DNA of 64,000 nt from Epiperipatus broadwayi (Eukaryota > Onychophora > Udeonychophora > Euonychophora > Peripatidae), in assembly GCA_028023455.1 (NCBI GenBank), contig JAQFVV010000319.1:680001-744000 (forward strand). The letters are read 5' to 3'. This document shows, one piece after another, positions 1 to 12,737 of the stretch. The notes under the pieces are model-generated. The model was given only the letters and a program-made list of their open reading frames with translations. It did no database searches and was not told the origin of the DNA. Numbering within the stretch: the stretch's first letter is position 1; every line of letters starts with the position of its first letter. Both the position numbers and the translations under genes were made by a program.

Positions 1-796
1 TTAGTTTATTATGGTGACAAATAAAAAAATAAAAAAAAGGTGATTTATCTTCATATGTATTAGTTACATATTTAATGAGAAGCAAACTAAAAATGTTTAT
101 TTACAAACATAATATAAATTTGACAAACTTCTTTAACAAAATAAAAAAAAAATGCTTATGTACATATGTAAGTGTTAAGTATGTATACCTATCATATTAA
201 TAATTAAAAATATTCAATAAACCAACCCTTTTCCTAATAGGTATACATGAATAAATACTCATTATATATAAAAAATAAATAAATGTGAGAAAAAATAATA
301 AAATCATTAATTCAACATTTCATTGATGATAAAACTAACAAACTAATTAATCAAATAAATGAAAATATATTAAATAACTACTGGATTTCATTCTAATAGT
401 AGTGTTTTATCTCTCTGGAAGAACCTCTTCTTAACATGTAGAAGTTAAATAAAAAAGAGAATTCATGTAGAAATGTTAATCATTTATCCTGAATAAATAA
501 ACATGAACAACTGTTAATTAACAAAAGAAAAATAAACAACATAAATTCTGTACTGTCAAAACTTTATATTTCCTTTTTATATGGAAAAACGATGAATAAA
601 AATCTTAGCACTACAACATATTTTGATAAGGATTCTAATAATAATCAAAACTAATGCAATATCATAATGAAGAGAATATTACATAAATATTATTATTAAA
701 AATATTTAAGCTAAGAAATTTATTCTGTGTGTTGTGTTTTCTCGAATTTAACTACAATGAAATCTTCCAAGTTAAGGAAATTATATATATATATAT
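1..796. other. AT-rich DNA without a gene
   Basis: No supported coding region. The only structured item is the short inverted repeat at 181-248. The stretch ends in an (AT)n tract at about 782-796 that immediately precedes LTR-like repeat A. Confidence 0.6.
181..248. repeat. Perfect 12-bp inverted repeat, 44-nt spacer
   Basis: ATGTATACCTAT at 181-192 is exactly mirrored by ATAGGTATACAT at 237-248. It could be a tiny fold-back element or a chance palindrome in AT-rich DNA. No target duplication is evident. Confidence 0.5.
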
Positions 797-2880
797 TGTA
801 ACGATATATAAATATGTCGTTACATTAATTTAAAATAAAAACTTAAAAGTTCGCAAATAAAAGTAAAAAAACTAAACGCTAGAATTAAAATGTTTTGTTA
901 AACGTATATACATTCGCACAGATGCCAAACTTTAAAAATATTTAAAAAAACAAAAACAAATAAGTATTTGAACGTACTTTTTTATAAATAAAAAAAGTAC
1001 AAGATTTAAAAATAAAAACAGGTATTAATTAATTCTTGTAATCTGTAAATGGAAATGATTGTTTATGAATTATCGAAAACCAAACTGGCCCTTGGGCTCT
1101 TGTATAATTAAAAATCATCTGATGAAAGATAGATAAGAAAATAAAGAGAAATTAGCTTGACCAATGGAAGCACTAAGCCTTGGCTCAGACCCTAACGAAA
1201 GTGATGGATTAGTGACATTTTGTTGATTGAATGCGTGTGGATGATATAAAAAGAGAAAGACAGTTTTTTCGGACAGTTCCAGCGTTGTGTGTTTGAGAGT
1301 TGTGGTAGGACACACATACCACACTCTCTATTTAAAAAAGAAAAAGGAAAAGACTGTGATACCTTGAACCAGCTATTGCCATCTCCAGAACATTATCTTC
1401 TAATGGAGGCGTCGCGGGAATTAAAAACAGGAACCTAGACTCTTCTACCATAAGCTATATGAAATGAACAATTGTTAAAATAAATTAAGAACTTTCGTTA
1501 AGTTTTACAAATTGATAAACAAGCCAACTTAAATGTTAAAACAGACTCTTATCTGACTTTTGTAAGTTTTTAAATCAAATTAATAATGTTTAATTTTATA
1601 TGTTTTCCGATTGATAAACATCATTTACATTTTTTTTTCTTATTGTAAAGATTATTTAAATGCATGAAATTTAAGTTGTTTATAGACGCTTGCATGGATT
1701 CATTCGCGGTTAATTATATTTTGGTTTTCATATTTGGTCAAAATATATAAACATTCGATAAATAATGATACTGTACGGTATCTAAAATGTATTTATTCAG
1801 ATGTCGTTTAAGTTATTGGTGACAACACAAGTATCTTATGGTGAATACCATTGGGTTACTTATAAATTTCCCTCTGCGATTGTCGGTATCAATAATTTTG
1901 TATTTTGATCATTTATGTTTATTTTGAAATGTTTTTGACCGTGGAATCTATGTAATTGATCTATACCCAACATTTTTAAACAAATCTGTGTGAACATATT
2001 TAAATGTTAAATCTAAGTCGGGCGTGAATGGCTATATAGTTTAGTAAAGTTATATTAAGGGAGGGTAATCTTAGGTTATTCATTTTGTAGTTGAATTGGT
2101 TCAATGGATTGGATATATTTGTGTAATTGTAGATGTAGTATGAGGTCCGCTACGGGCAGGATTATAGATATATGCCACACACCTTCTGTTTGCCTAGGGA
2201 TGGATTTGTAAGATGGCAAAGGACCGCAGTCCATTCCTATGGAGTTTTATGTTTATTGTTCTACTCGCCAACAGATGTCACATTCCTGTTGGTGGAGAGA
2301 CAATGTCTTCTCTAATTCTACTTACTGATCAGATGTACATTCCTGACAGTAAGTATTTTGTGTTGTCGTATTTTCATGCTACATTGAATACATGAATGTA
2401 TCAGATGGATTGGCGCCGGTTTGATCGCGAAATTTGTTGCCTAGGGTTAAATCAGGGAAGAATATTTTCTTTTCAAATGCAGATCTATGTAGTCTATTCA
2501 TACTTGACTATCTAAATAAAATATTAAACTCATTGAAACTTAGTTAAATGTAAAATTAAAAGATTATTAGAAAAATCTAAAATGTTGAATTTATTCCTCA
2601 AAATTTAAATGTTATTTTATATGTGGTAAATAAATATTTTTATGTGTTAATTTTTGGCAGTGGCTTTTATTTATTTATATTTAAGATATAAATTTAGATA
2701 TAGATTTTTATCTCTGCGTCTCCACTGAGCTAGTGACTTGGGCTAATGATCTGAATATTTAAATAAAGTGGAATCTTAACAGTGTGTATCTGCCTACTCT
2801 ATAAATTTTTCTAGGTTTAGCTCTGTAGAGCAGATATTGAAGTTTGCAGTTAGATTCGATCTTCACTTGCATTTTGATCA
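797..2880 (+). mobile_element. LTR-like repeat A (solo LTR candidate, ~2.08 kb)
   Basis: This non-coding repeat is recognised because blocks of it recur in the same order at 14943-16856 (repeat B). Shared blocks are the start at about 800-1130, the segment around 2017-2165, the segment around 2200-2520 and the right end at 2760-2880. It starts with TG and ends with CA, as LTRs do, and lies between (AT)n tracts (782-796 and 2884-2899). Its first 28 bases form a hairpin, with TGTAACGA at 797-804 pairing with TCGTTACA at 817-824. A second hairpin lies at 1295-1328: GAGAG plus TGTGGTA pairs with TACCACA plus CTCTC, with one bulged base. B keeps a matching, shorter hairpin near 15463-15505. Short ORFs inside, such as 2213-2395, are not conserved in B and are not coding. 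The size matches the 2.08-kb LTRs of element C. No internal retroelement sequence is attached, hence solo LTR candidate; assignment to gypsy is inference. Confidence 0.6.
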
Positions 2881-3437
2881 TTATAATATATATATATATT
2901 GTAACCTTGCTTGCGATCTGATTGGATGTTAATAGTCATAAGTGCTTGAGAGTTTTGCAGTCTCTCAGTTTAATTTCAATACTGTCTGTGCTTTATAAAA
3001 TAATTATTATTTACTTATATTTTAGTGTAAAATATAAACATTGATAGAATTGATATAAAAAATTCTCTGTCTTCTTTAAGGTGATTTGATTTCCTTGGTT
3101 TGCATTCTGAACAGACTATTTACTTGCATTCAAAATAATTTATTGTGAGACTAACTAATATTTTGTCTTGCTTATTGCCTGTATTATTTTAATGTATTTA
3201 AAATTGCTCTTTTCCATCCACTAATTTGGGTCAAATATGTTTAACTTGTAAGAAATTGACAGCACACATCACATTTAGTAAAATGTGATTAATAATAAAA
3301 ATAATTCTTATTTATTTAAAATAATCTTAGAAATTATTTTCATTTAACTCAAAAGCCATTTATTTAACTAATTTTTAATCATTAGATAAAAATATCACAT
3401 GATTACCATCTCTTATACTAGCACATAATTGTTATTA
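2881..3437. other. (AT)n then unassigned AT-rich DNA
   Basis: A short (AT)n tract (2884-2899) is followed by TGTAACC at 2900, the same junction type seen before other LTR-like units. A small TGAGAG/CTCTCA hairpin lies near 2949-2970. I could not find a matching right end, so no element is claimed. Confidence 0.35.
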
Positions 3438-3910
3438 AACAAGGTAAGACTCTCCATACAGTAGTGCCACTCTGTGCCAAACAGAGTAATCAATGGATGC
3501 CAGAAGGCTTGTGCATAAAATCCTTATCTAGTGCCTACTCATCCATTATCCCCAGACTAGTTTCTGGCTTGTGGCTTTTGTCTGCGAGGAGCCTTGCATC
3601 TGAGAGCACTGCACCTAGATCTTAGGATCTAAAATATTATTGAAAATATTATTGTGTTTTCAATTTCATTCTCATAGTTTTGTAGTTAAGTAGAGATAAA
3701 AGATGGCTGCTGAAGGGTTGCATTAGATCCTAAGATCTAGATGCAGATCCAAAGCTCCTCACTGACAAAGGCCACAAGCCAGAAACTAGTCTGGGGATAT
3801 TGGATGAGTAGGCACTAGATAGGGATTTTATGCACAAGCCTTCTGGCATCCATTGATTACTCTGGTTGGCAAAGGTTGGCACTACTATATGGAGAGAGTT
3901 TTGCCTTGTT
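3438..3910. mobile_element. Fold-back element with ~190-bp inverted arms
   Basis: The left arm (about 3438-3632, opening AACAAGG) and right arm (about 3722-3910, closing CCTTGTT) are imperfect reverse complements over nearly their whole length, separated by a loop of about 90 bp. For example, the left-arm text around 3490-3600 reappears inverted around 3750-3860. There is no ORF of its own; the 67-codon minus-strand reading frame lies within the right arm and is not a gene. The structure fits a fold-back or MITE-type DNA element. Target duplication is unclear. TTAGATAAAAATAT occurs both at 3383 and just after the right arm, but its placement is asymmetric. Confidence 0.75.
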
Positions 3911-6900
3911 AGATAAAAATATAATAAATACACTTGTGCATTTCAGTGAAAGAGAGTGTTCGTAGTATTATTTAAAAAATGGTGTAAGAATAACATGTAA
4001 ATAAAACATGTTACACATATTTTAAAAAAATTATTGGCAAGCAAATGGATTAACCAAAAATTCTCATATGAATTTAAATATAAAATGGTGATATTTAATA
4101 ATAGTATGAGTTGCTAAATTTAAAGAGTCTGTTCAAGTCTTCTGGTCACTGAATCAAATTGCTAATAATTTGCTCAATATCTACATATGAAATATGTTGA
4201 AACGTTTAACATTAAAAGTAGAATTAATAGCAGAAGTCAGTATGTTTTGGAATACTTTATTGCATGCAAACTGGCAACATTAAATAAATATTTTAATTGC
4301 AGATGTTTTTGGGACATGAAAACTTTATTTTTTTTTAAAAAAGAAGAGATTTAAAATCAAATTTGAATGTTAAATTTTATTGAAACGCCACATTAATGTT
4401 TTTGCATATCAGTTAAATAATAAAGAATTGATCATCTTATCTGAATGTGTACTTCCAGTAATGTATTTACTATTTAATTTGTTTACTACTTGAATAATAA
4501 TAACAGCCTTTAAACAATTAACTAAAACTACTTTCTGATTTCTATCGCCAATGTTGATTTCTTAAATTGTTTTGTTCTGATTGTTATTCCTAAATTTAAA
4601 TGTGGATAGATCAATTAATATAGCCTAAATATTATAAATTTGGAACAATGCTAGATAAAATGTAGAATTTAATAACTTATGGAGAACATTTTCATTTAAA
4701 TTCTGCATGACATGCTTTTGGAATTATCTCATATTCATAGAGCCCATATAAAATTCATTAATTTAAAAGTACTCATAATAACTACAACAAGCAAATAAAA
4801 GCACATCTATGGAATTCGGCTATAATTTATAATTATTACTTTGTGTAATGTGTATTTATTGTTCAAGAGATTTTATATTGATTTCACGGATAATATTTAA
4901 TATTCCAAAAATGTACACTTTTATTTATGTATGTGAGTAAGAATGAATTAATTTTAATTTTATTGTTATATGAAATTATATGTGAGGTTCATGATTTATA
5001 CTTTTACTATAGTTAAATTAAATTCATGAGATTGAATAAAATATTTATTTGAAGGAATAGCACTTGTGAAAAGCTTGAGAATTACTAATAAACTTATGGT
5101 GTGTGTCAACCTCTTATGAAGTGTCTTATGAGTCTATTCAGGGTTCTCTTCCTATACTCATGTCACTTGTATTACATTGTTATTATGTTTATATTTTAAG
5201 CAAGATAAATCAGTATATTAGTTGTCCTTATTATTGAAACACTTTTCATTATGTATAAACCCATATCTGCTAAATTGCTGGTGTTTTTTTGAATTGTCAG
5301 AATAGCAGAGAAGGATGATTTTTGCACTTTAAATATGAAGTAAATATTAATATTGCTTTACAATGTTAAATGGCATTAGTCTGTGCTGGTGGTTAATCTG
5401 CAGATTAATTATTTGCCACTTTCTATATTTTTACACTCATTCCTGTGCTGGTGGTTAATCTGTGGAATTGTGTAATTATATTTGTTGCTTCATGGTGGTG
5501 TATAAACCCACAGGGAATTCAGTATTGTATCATTACTATGTGTAGATAAATGCATCCACAGGAATATCATTTTACTTCATAAATGTAAGTTTGGGCAAAG
5601 TATTTTGTATTATTATGCTAAAATCATTTTCTTCTATCTATAAGTATAACTTATAAGTTCTATCATAAAGTGTAGCAGGGCATCTTATGTAAATTATCTT
5701 CATGATGATTAACTGTTTATTAATTAATGTTTTATCTGAACTGAAGTTTGAATTTTTACTTTGGTTTAGCATTACATTATAGCTAATTCCTGCAAATGTA
5801 ATATTATTTATTATGTTATTATAGGTTTATAGAATTGGTTTATTGGTTCTGGAACTGACACATTAGGTATTTCATGATTTGATGTTGAATTTCAGTATAA
5901 TTTCCTCAAGGCAGAAATTAGATCAAATTATAATAAAATTTATGATTAGGCTTTTATAAAACTGTGCCTATGATGTATTTAGTGAAGTGAACAAATGGAA
6001 TATGATATTTTATTTATTTATTTTATTTATTTGTTTATTTATGTATCTAGTTATTATATTAAACATCCTACATCAATTATTTGTTAATCATAAAAGTTAT
6101 AAATAAATATTAATTTATAATTAATCTTACTGTGCCGTTGCTATTGGTCATTCATAAAAACAGAAATCCTATATCTTGAATAGGGCATACATTGGAGTAT
6201 ATACTGTTGTCAGTATGACATAAGAGTCTTAGTAATATTCTGAGAAAATATTTTAATGTTTTTGTCCTTGGTAGTTTATCATGTGTAGGGAATAATAAAA
6301 TTTCATTTGTCTTTTCCATCACTTTAGTTTTGCGTTGTTGATTCTAGTACATGATACAAAATTGGTTGATTTTATAAACTTATAAATAGATTTACCAGAT
6401 AATGCTATGATTGAATTTATTTGCTTAATGTTATAACTGTCATTCATCAATATAACAAGAGTCTCAGTGCTATTTATTAAATTATAAATTTAAGTTTATA
6501 AGGAAAGAACACAAGTTTCCCATGATTATTATTATTGCAAAGCTCATATTTAGACTAGCATTTGTACCAAAATCATAAATGTCATTCTAAAATTCACAAT
6601 CTTTAATAGTTCACAAATTATACTATCTTGTCCATGGTCGGTCATAAGGTCTCATGCAAAGAAAAATAGCAGATTAAAGTTTTGAAGGATAATAAAATTA
6701 CATACTTATAATTTATCTAATGTACTTTTATATTTTGCTATGATGGGTCTTTGCAGTGCATTCTTTGCGAAAACTCCTCAGTGACATATATACTATTGTT
6801 TTCTTCATTTGTATCCATCTGTAAGATTGAGGTGTGACATTTGAGATTTTTGGCAGGCATTACATACTTAAACACTAATTCATTGCACATATTCTGATAA

Positions 6901-7110
6901 GAACTGACAAACACTTAATCCCTACAACATTACTGAGTTAACATACAAACATGATTTTTCAATAAATTAATAATTTAAAGTTTCTTAATTTGAAGTTTCT
7001 TATTAAATGATTTTAGATGAATGGAATTATTCCATTGATGATATATACATGAATATATATTAATGTTGTAATCCTTTCTTTTATTTGAATTTGAAAAAAA
7101 CAGCATGGTA
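3911..7110. other. AT-rich DNA without a gene
   Basis: No coding region, RNA gene or named repeat seen in about 3.2 kb. The only small structure is a direct repeat, GTGCTGGTGGTTAATCTG, at 5383-5400 and again at 5445-5462. Confidence 0.5.
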
Positions 7111-8014
7111 CACCTGGGTCTCGCTTTCTGAGAATTATTTTAATGTGATTTTGAACTTGTGCGATTCATGTTTCTTGTTAATGTCCTTTATATTTCACTA
7201 TATTTATTAGATATCAATAAATTTAAATTATTAATAACTTCTTTTGACTTGAACTCCTTTTTTCCCCCAAAAAATATAACATCATATTAGCAGCTTACAT
7301 GAATATGGCCTGAAGCTGTATTTAGGATCTTAGTTTCTATGTAAATAACCTACTTATACTAATGAGTAAATAATAATAGATTTATATGTATGTATAAAAA
7401 TATTGCAATAAATATTCAAAAATTTGAAACTTTTAAAACATATTTTGTTCGATATTAACAGAAATAAATATTTTTTTAGATTTTTAAAATAAATAATAAT
7501 GAAGATTTTATTGATTTTATAAACTGAAAATAATCTTTCTAATGATAATGTTAAACTTTTTGTTTTGATTGTGATGTCATTTTTTAATATAGAAACAGAA
7601 AACCATTAACACAGCACAAGACTGGAAGTGGCGCTAGATGTACAACACATGACAAATGTGATTTCTTATTGTTCACAAATGAACGCATATTGTAAAATAG
7701 CAGTAATAATTAAAATATGTATGAAAAAATATAAAATTAAATACTGTAGTTAATAAAAAAAGTAAAAAAAAGTTTGTCTTATATGAATTTTTTTTTATAT
7801 ATTTGAAATTTTTTATTAGTCTTACTTTATTTTCTTATTCTTTTAGTGCAAATTTTAAAGTAATTTTTTCTTGTTGCTTTGCTTTTATGCCAATTTTTGA
7901 AAATTATGGGAATCTATCCCCCATTTTTCAAGGTAAGTTATGTTTATTTTTGTGTGATTTCTTTTGTACGCATTTCTGAGGAACCTATCTACCGCATAAA
8001 ATGAGACCCAGGTG
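7111..8014. mobile_element. Non-autonomous DNA transposon, 904 bp, 12-bp TIRs
   Basis: CACCTGGGTCTC at 7111-7122 is perfectly mirrored by GAGACCCAGGTG at 8003-8014. The similarity continues a little inward (TTT then TG a few bases in on both arms). TA flanks both ends (7109-7110 and 8015-8016), as for a TA target duplication. Because the flanks also read GTAC on each side, a 4-bp GTAC duplication is equally compatible. The interior is AT-rich without a transposase. The superfamily cannot be assigned from the termini; a TA duplication would suit Tc1/mariner-like mobilisation. Confidence 0.65.
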
Positions 8015-8724
8015 TACTTTTTATATCAAACTTTTATTTAAATCCACTCTTTTAATTTACTTCATTGCTTGAATTTGTTAAGAATCTTTTTAATAAATTA
8101 ATAATTATGGCTTCTTGAAATAGGCTACATCACCACTCAGCAAATATTTTGAAATGTTCGAATAAACTATCCATTATCTTAATATTGCAGGATTTGATTT
8201 TTTTAATATTATAGAAATTATGACTGATTTGGAAAGATTAATGAAAATAATTAAGTTCATTTTTTTATTATTGTCTTTGTTTAACATACATGCATTTTAT
8301 TTCTTTTTGCGCCTTTATATATATGACTATTCTTATGCATATTGTCTTGATTATAAGCAAAAAAAATCACATAATAGAATTGTTTTTCTTTTTTATCTTC
8401 CATGTTTGGTACCTAGTGACTGTTTTGTCATTGGGTCAGTACCATGCTTACTTAGTCCAAATCTTTTAAAATGAAGTCAAGTATACAGATATTACATTTA
8501 TTGGAATACATACAGATATTATTATGATGATTATTACTATTTTCTTTTGACTGAGGTTTTCATCTTTTTTAAAAATAAACAAAATCGGTTGGTTTTGATT
8601 CTGGGTTTATTTATTTCATAATTGAAAATATATGTTTAGATGGTTATTAACTAAAATTAAAAAAAAGAACTGGAGTTGAGTGATAAAGGTTAGATTGTAA
8701 AGATATTCTTATAGTATAAACAAT
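8015..8724. other. AT-rich DNA without a gene
   Basis: Nothing beyond chance reading frames is visible between the small DNA transposon and the 3' tail of RTE copy 1. Confidence 0.45.
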
Positions 8725-8743
8725 ATCATCATCACCATCATCA

Positions 8744-10840
8744 TCAACCATTATCAATCCACTGCAGGATGAAGGTCTCTCCAAGTTTAATCCAACTTCT
8801 CCGATCTTTAACTTCTCTTCTCCACAACACCCCTGCACATTTTCTTACTTCATCCATCCATCTGACATGTGGTCTTTTTCTGGGTCTTTTACAATCTATT
8901 GGAATCCAGTTTAAAATTTCAATTGTCCATCTATTATCATTTCTTCTAGCAATATGTCCAGCCCAACTCCATTTTAATCTTTTAATTTTTTCAATAAGGT
9001 CAGTAACACCTGTTTGTTGTCTTACCCATACATTGCGTTTTCGACCTCTTCTTGTTACTCCCAACATGCATCTCTCCATACTTCTTTGAGTGGTCTGAAG
9101 TCTCTGTATTGCTCTTCTATTAAGTGTCCAAGTCTCATATCCATAAGTAAGAACTGGTAAAACACATTTGTTAAAAACCATCCTTTTCAAACACATAGGC
9201 ATATTTCCTTTTAGTATCAAGTTATTTCTACCAAAAGCAATCCAACCAAGTTTAATTCTATGATTAATTTCCTCCATTATGTTTCCATCTGTATTAATAA
9301 TCTGACCAAGGTATTTGTAACTGTTAACTTCTTTTAATTCTTCATAATCAATCTTTATTTTCATATTTTGAGCAAATCGATTAAACATTACTTTAGTCTT
9401 TATAACATTTATCTTTAGTCCTACTTTTTTACTTTCATCTGCTAACTCCTGCAACATTTCCTGCAGCTCTGAAGCATTATTTGCAAAAACCACTACATCA
9501 TCTGCGAAATCTAAATGACTTAAATACTCTCCATTTACTTTCACTCCTTTAGTTTCCCATTTTAATCCACAAAATACTTCTTGCAGCACTGCTGTAAAGA
9601 GTTTTGGAGATATGGAGTCACCTTGCCTTACACCTTTCTCAATGTTGATTTTTCCAATATCATTATGTAATCTAATTGTTGCTGTTACATTTTTATAAAT
9701 ATTCTTTAAAATATGACAATATCCTGTATCTATACCTTGATGATCCAATGCTTTAATCACTGAAGAAATGTGTATAGTATCGAATGCCTTTTCATAATCT
9801 ACAAATCCAAAACATAATGACAGCTCATATTCGTTTGTCCTTTCTATGACTTCTCTCAATACCTGGATATGATCTATTGTACTAAAACCACTTTTAAATC
9901 CAGCTTGTTCTCTTGGTTGGTGGAAATCCAAAGTTCTCTGTAGACGAGTTGTAATTATCTTGGTAAAATTTTTATATAAAACTGATAAAGGGCTGATAGG
10001 TCTGTAATTTCTAATATATTCTTTATCATCTTTTTAAAATATTAATATTATTACTGCATTCTTCCAATCTTCCGGTACATCTTTATTATTTAGACATTTG
10101 GTATATAACTCTGCTAAAATTGTTTCTATTTCTTCACCTGCTTCTTTTAATATATCAATTATAATTCCATCATTTCCTGGAGCCTTTCCTTTCTTCATAC
10201 ACCTAATTGCATGTCTCACTTCTTCATTTAAAATTCAGGGCAATTCGGAAGATGTAATAGATATAGGAGGTACTTGTTCTTTATTGCTATATAATTCTTG
10301 ATAAAAATCTTCTACCAATTTCATGATGTCATGTCTCTTTTTAGTAATAATTCCATCTTTTTTTCTTATTGCAGATATAAATTTCCTACTAATACCAAAA
10401 TGTTGTTTAACATTTTTGAGACTTTTATTTTCTTCTACAGCTTTCCTTGCTATTTCACAGTTATACTTTCTTATATCATTTTCAACTCTTTTCCGTACCA
10501 TTTCACAAAATTCGAGATATTCAATTCTTTTTAATACATCATTTTTGTATATCTTCATATTCCTTCTTTTCTTCATAAATTCTCTAGTCTCAGTAGAAAT
10601 TTTATTAGTCAATTGCCGCTTTTTTCTACCAGCTATGTTTGTTGCAGTTTTTAAAAGTGTATCAGTTATTTTCATATTAATTTCATTCAAATCTGAATCA
10701 TGTTCAAAGTCTCCTAACACTTGAAACCTATTTGTAAGTTCTAATTTAAATTCATTAGAATGTTTCTGAAGATTAGGAATATCAACTGTAAATATTGTTT
10801 TTCTTAATAATTTTTGTCTCTCTAGTTTTACATTAACACA
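8744..10840 (-). pseudogene. RTE reverse transcriptase region, copy 1 (broken)
   Basis: The C-terminal two thirds of the RTE polyprotein. Reading downstream on the minus strand one finds a linker ending in EDFYQELYSNKEQVPP, then VRHAIRCMKKGKAPGNDG (10034-10219), a stop just after VIILIF, then a 395-codon open frame (8744-9931). That frame holds the palm: GFVDYEKAFDTI (motif A region), RQGDSISPKLF, and the catalytic LDFADDVVVFA, followed by YKYLGQIINTDG and the thumb/C-terminal segment with KRLKWSWAGHIARR. The stop codon closes the frame directly upstream of the TGA-rich tail. The FADD box is intact, so the loss of function comes from the breaks near 10034 and 10220. The product would have copied element RNA at a nicked chromosomal target. 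Confidence 0.88.
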
Positions 10841-11703
10841 TAACTTACACCTTACTAATCGATGATCACTTCCTGTGTTAAATTTATTAAGAACATTACA
10901 ATCTTGAAATATGTATTTTCTGTTAGTCAAAATATAATCCAATTCTGCTGTACCTTCGTTTGGATGCTTCCATGTCCATTTCCTTTTAACATTTTTTTCA
11001 AAAAATGCAATTCATAATATAAAGTTTTTCTTTTTCTGCAAACTCCACAAGTCTATGTCCTCTCTCATTTCTATTACCATAACCAAAAGTGCCTATAGCA
11101 ATTTCATATTTCATTTGTCTACCAATTCTAGCATTAAAGTCTCCCATAACAATTTTAAAATGTTGTTTACTCTGATAAAAAGCCTTTTGTACATCCATAT
11201 AAAAATCTTCTACTACTTCATCACTATGAGAACTTGTTGGGGCATAAACCTGAATTATCTGCATTTGGTATCTGCTATTAAGTTGTATAACTAATCTCTT
11301 CCACTCTGTCTGATACACCATCAATCTCCACAATATTGTTCTTCCACTTTTTATTTATAATGAATCCTACTCCACTTGTATTTCCAATATGTGTGCCTTT
11401 ATAATAGAGTATATGTCCACTTTTTAAATCAATTGTTTTTTCTCCTTTTCTTCTAACTTCACAAAGTCCAATAATGTCCCATTTAATATAAGACAGTTCT
11501 TCTTCTAATTCTTGCAATCTTCCTTCACTTGAAAGTGATCTGCAGTTGTAAGTACCTAAATAAAAAGTCATCATCAAATGGCAGCCTGGTTCCGCAATCA
11601 GGGGATTCTTAGCACCCTCTGCCTTCGGCCACCAACTGCTGCCTTGGTTGGTGACTTTACAGCATCCTGGGAATAAAGGACATGCTTTATTTTTGTCTGT
11701 CAT
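10841..11703 (-). pseudogene. RTE endonuclease domain, copy 1 (frameshifted)
   Basis: The N-terminal apurinic/apyrimidinic-like endonuclease that nicks target DNA for target-primed reverse transcription. The frame opens at 11703 (MTDKNKACPLFPG) and runs through YNCRSLSSEGRLQELEEEL, IGLCEVRRKGE and GVGFIINKKW. After a frameshift near 11280-11330 it continues with QLNSRYQMQIIQVYAPTSS and MGDFNARIG. After another break near 10990 it ends with LDYILTNRKY and GSDHRLVRCKL. These correspond to the N, E, VYAPT, GDFNA and SDH landmarks of the family. The start is chosen because copy 2 has a comparable MTDKNK start near 35660. Confidence 0.85.
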
Positions 11704-12011
11704 AATTGTATATATGTATTGGAAAAATATTTATCATTTACACAAACATTCATTCTGCCATATCAGGCACTGAGAAGAAAGACCATGGTGTTTCTTGATC
11801 TTAAACTTAGAGGTAAAAAGCCAATAAACTCACCATTCTGGCTAATGCGTGTTGGTGAGCAGCCTATCCATGTTCGTATACTATATGAATAATCACATAG
11901 TAATAACAGCTGCAACAAGAACGTATGGAGTGGACATTAGGAATTTGCCCTGCTCGATTCCTTTAAGGCCTCCAAGAGGAATCAAAGGGTCTCCTTTCAG
12001 TTAATAGTTAA

Positions 12012-12015
<4 letters not shown>

Positions 12016-12062
<47 letters not shown>
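12016..12062. repeat. Compound microsatellite (AC)n(AT)n
   Basis: An alternating AC run followed by AT separates the 5' end of RTE copy 1 from fold-back unit R1. Confidence 0.9.
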
Positions 12063-12064
<2 letters not shown>

Positions 12065-12204
12065 TACAAATGATATGTTTTTTAATTAAAAACTATTGTA
12101 ATAACAATAAAAATAATAAATATAATGGTAATTAACAATTATATACAGTCTTTCAATCACAGAAGTACTTTTGGTTAATTTCTTAACTCTCATCAACTGC
12201 CATT
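12063..12204. repeat. Fold-back unit R1, left half
   Basis: Aligns with the first halves of R2 (14632-14923) and R3 (18579-18882). The R units are imperfect palindromes. The left arm contains CTTTCAATC-CACAGAAG and TTTTGGTTAATTTCTTA; the right arm contains their inverted partners. The half stops exactly at the Merlin insertion. Its last 8 bases, CTGCCATT (12197-12204), are the left target duplication. Confidence 0.8.
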
Positions 12205-12737
12205 GGGACTAGTACATATAATACATTCCACTGCTTGATGGCACTGGTTTTAGATCGACATACATCAATATGCCATTTTAGTGGTCTAACTTATGGATAA
12301 CACTAGAAGTGTTGATGTAGCTATAATAGGCCACTTGCTGGTTATGTACTCTATACTTACACAACAAAATACCACATTCATTGTGTTGCAAAAGTATTCC
12401 TCAATTGAGTGCAATTGACCTATTGCTATAGTATGATTTGATGGTAGTCATATTTTAAGTACATGAAACTCGTAAAATATTTAATAATAAAAAAATGTGA
12501 GAAAGCTTAATCAAAGTAATAGTACAAAGTAAAAATTGTTAGCCCATGAAATAGGTTTCCGTATGATTTGTAACTGAAAAAAACTGCTGAAAGTTATATT
12601 GAAGGGTATAGTTTGTCTGAGTTCATGCGAAAATGCATGTTTTCTCATAAATACATGATAGAATAATACAAAGATGACTGCAAATGTAAAAAATTAATTG
12701 AAGATAAGTTAATTACTGGACCACAGAAGCTGACACA

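Larger units (their letters stand above)
8725..12015 (-). mobile_element. RTE-type non-LTR retrotransposon, copy 1, near full length
   Basis: A LINE read on the minus strand with an apurinic-type endonuclease followed by reverse transcriptase in one polyprotein. The 3' end is a (GAT)n simple-repeat tail (seen as ATC repeats at 8725-8746), as is typical of RTE-clade elements. The 5' non-coding part extends to about 12015, because 11703-12000 aligns with 35670-35910 upstream of copy 2. The total of about 3.3 kb is normal for this clade. The coding region is interrupted by a few frameshifts and stops, so this copy is dead but fairly recent. Target duplications were not resolved. Confidence 0.88.

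Noticed and set aside
2213-2395. 60-codon ORF with a hydrophobic start, and frames at 16091-16391
   Set aside because: They lie in repeats A and B at corresponding places, but the reading frames are not conserved between the copies.
8769-9089. Plus-strand ORFs over both RTE copies (also 10098-10724, 32764-33134, 34291-34557)
   Set aside because: Antisense shadows of the RTE polyprotein.
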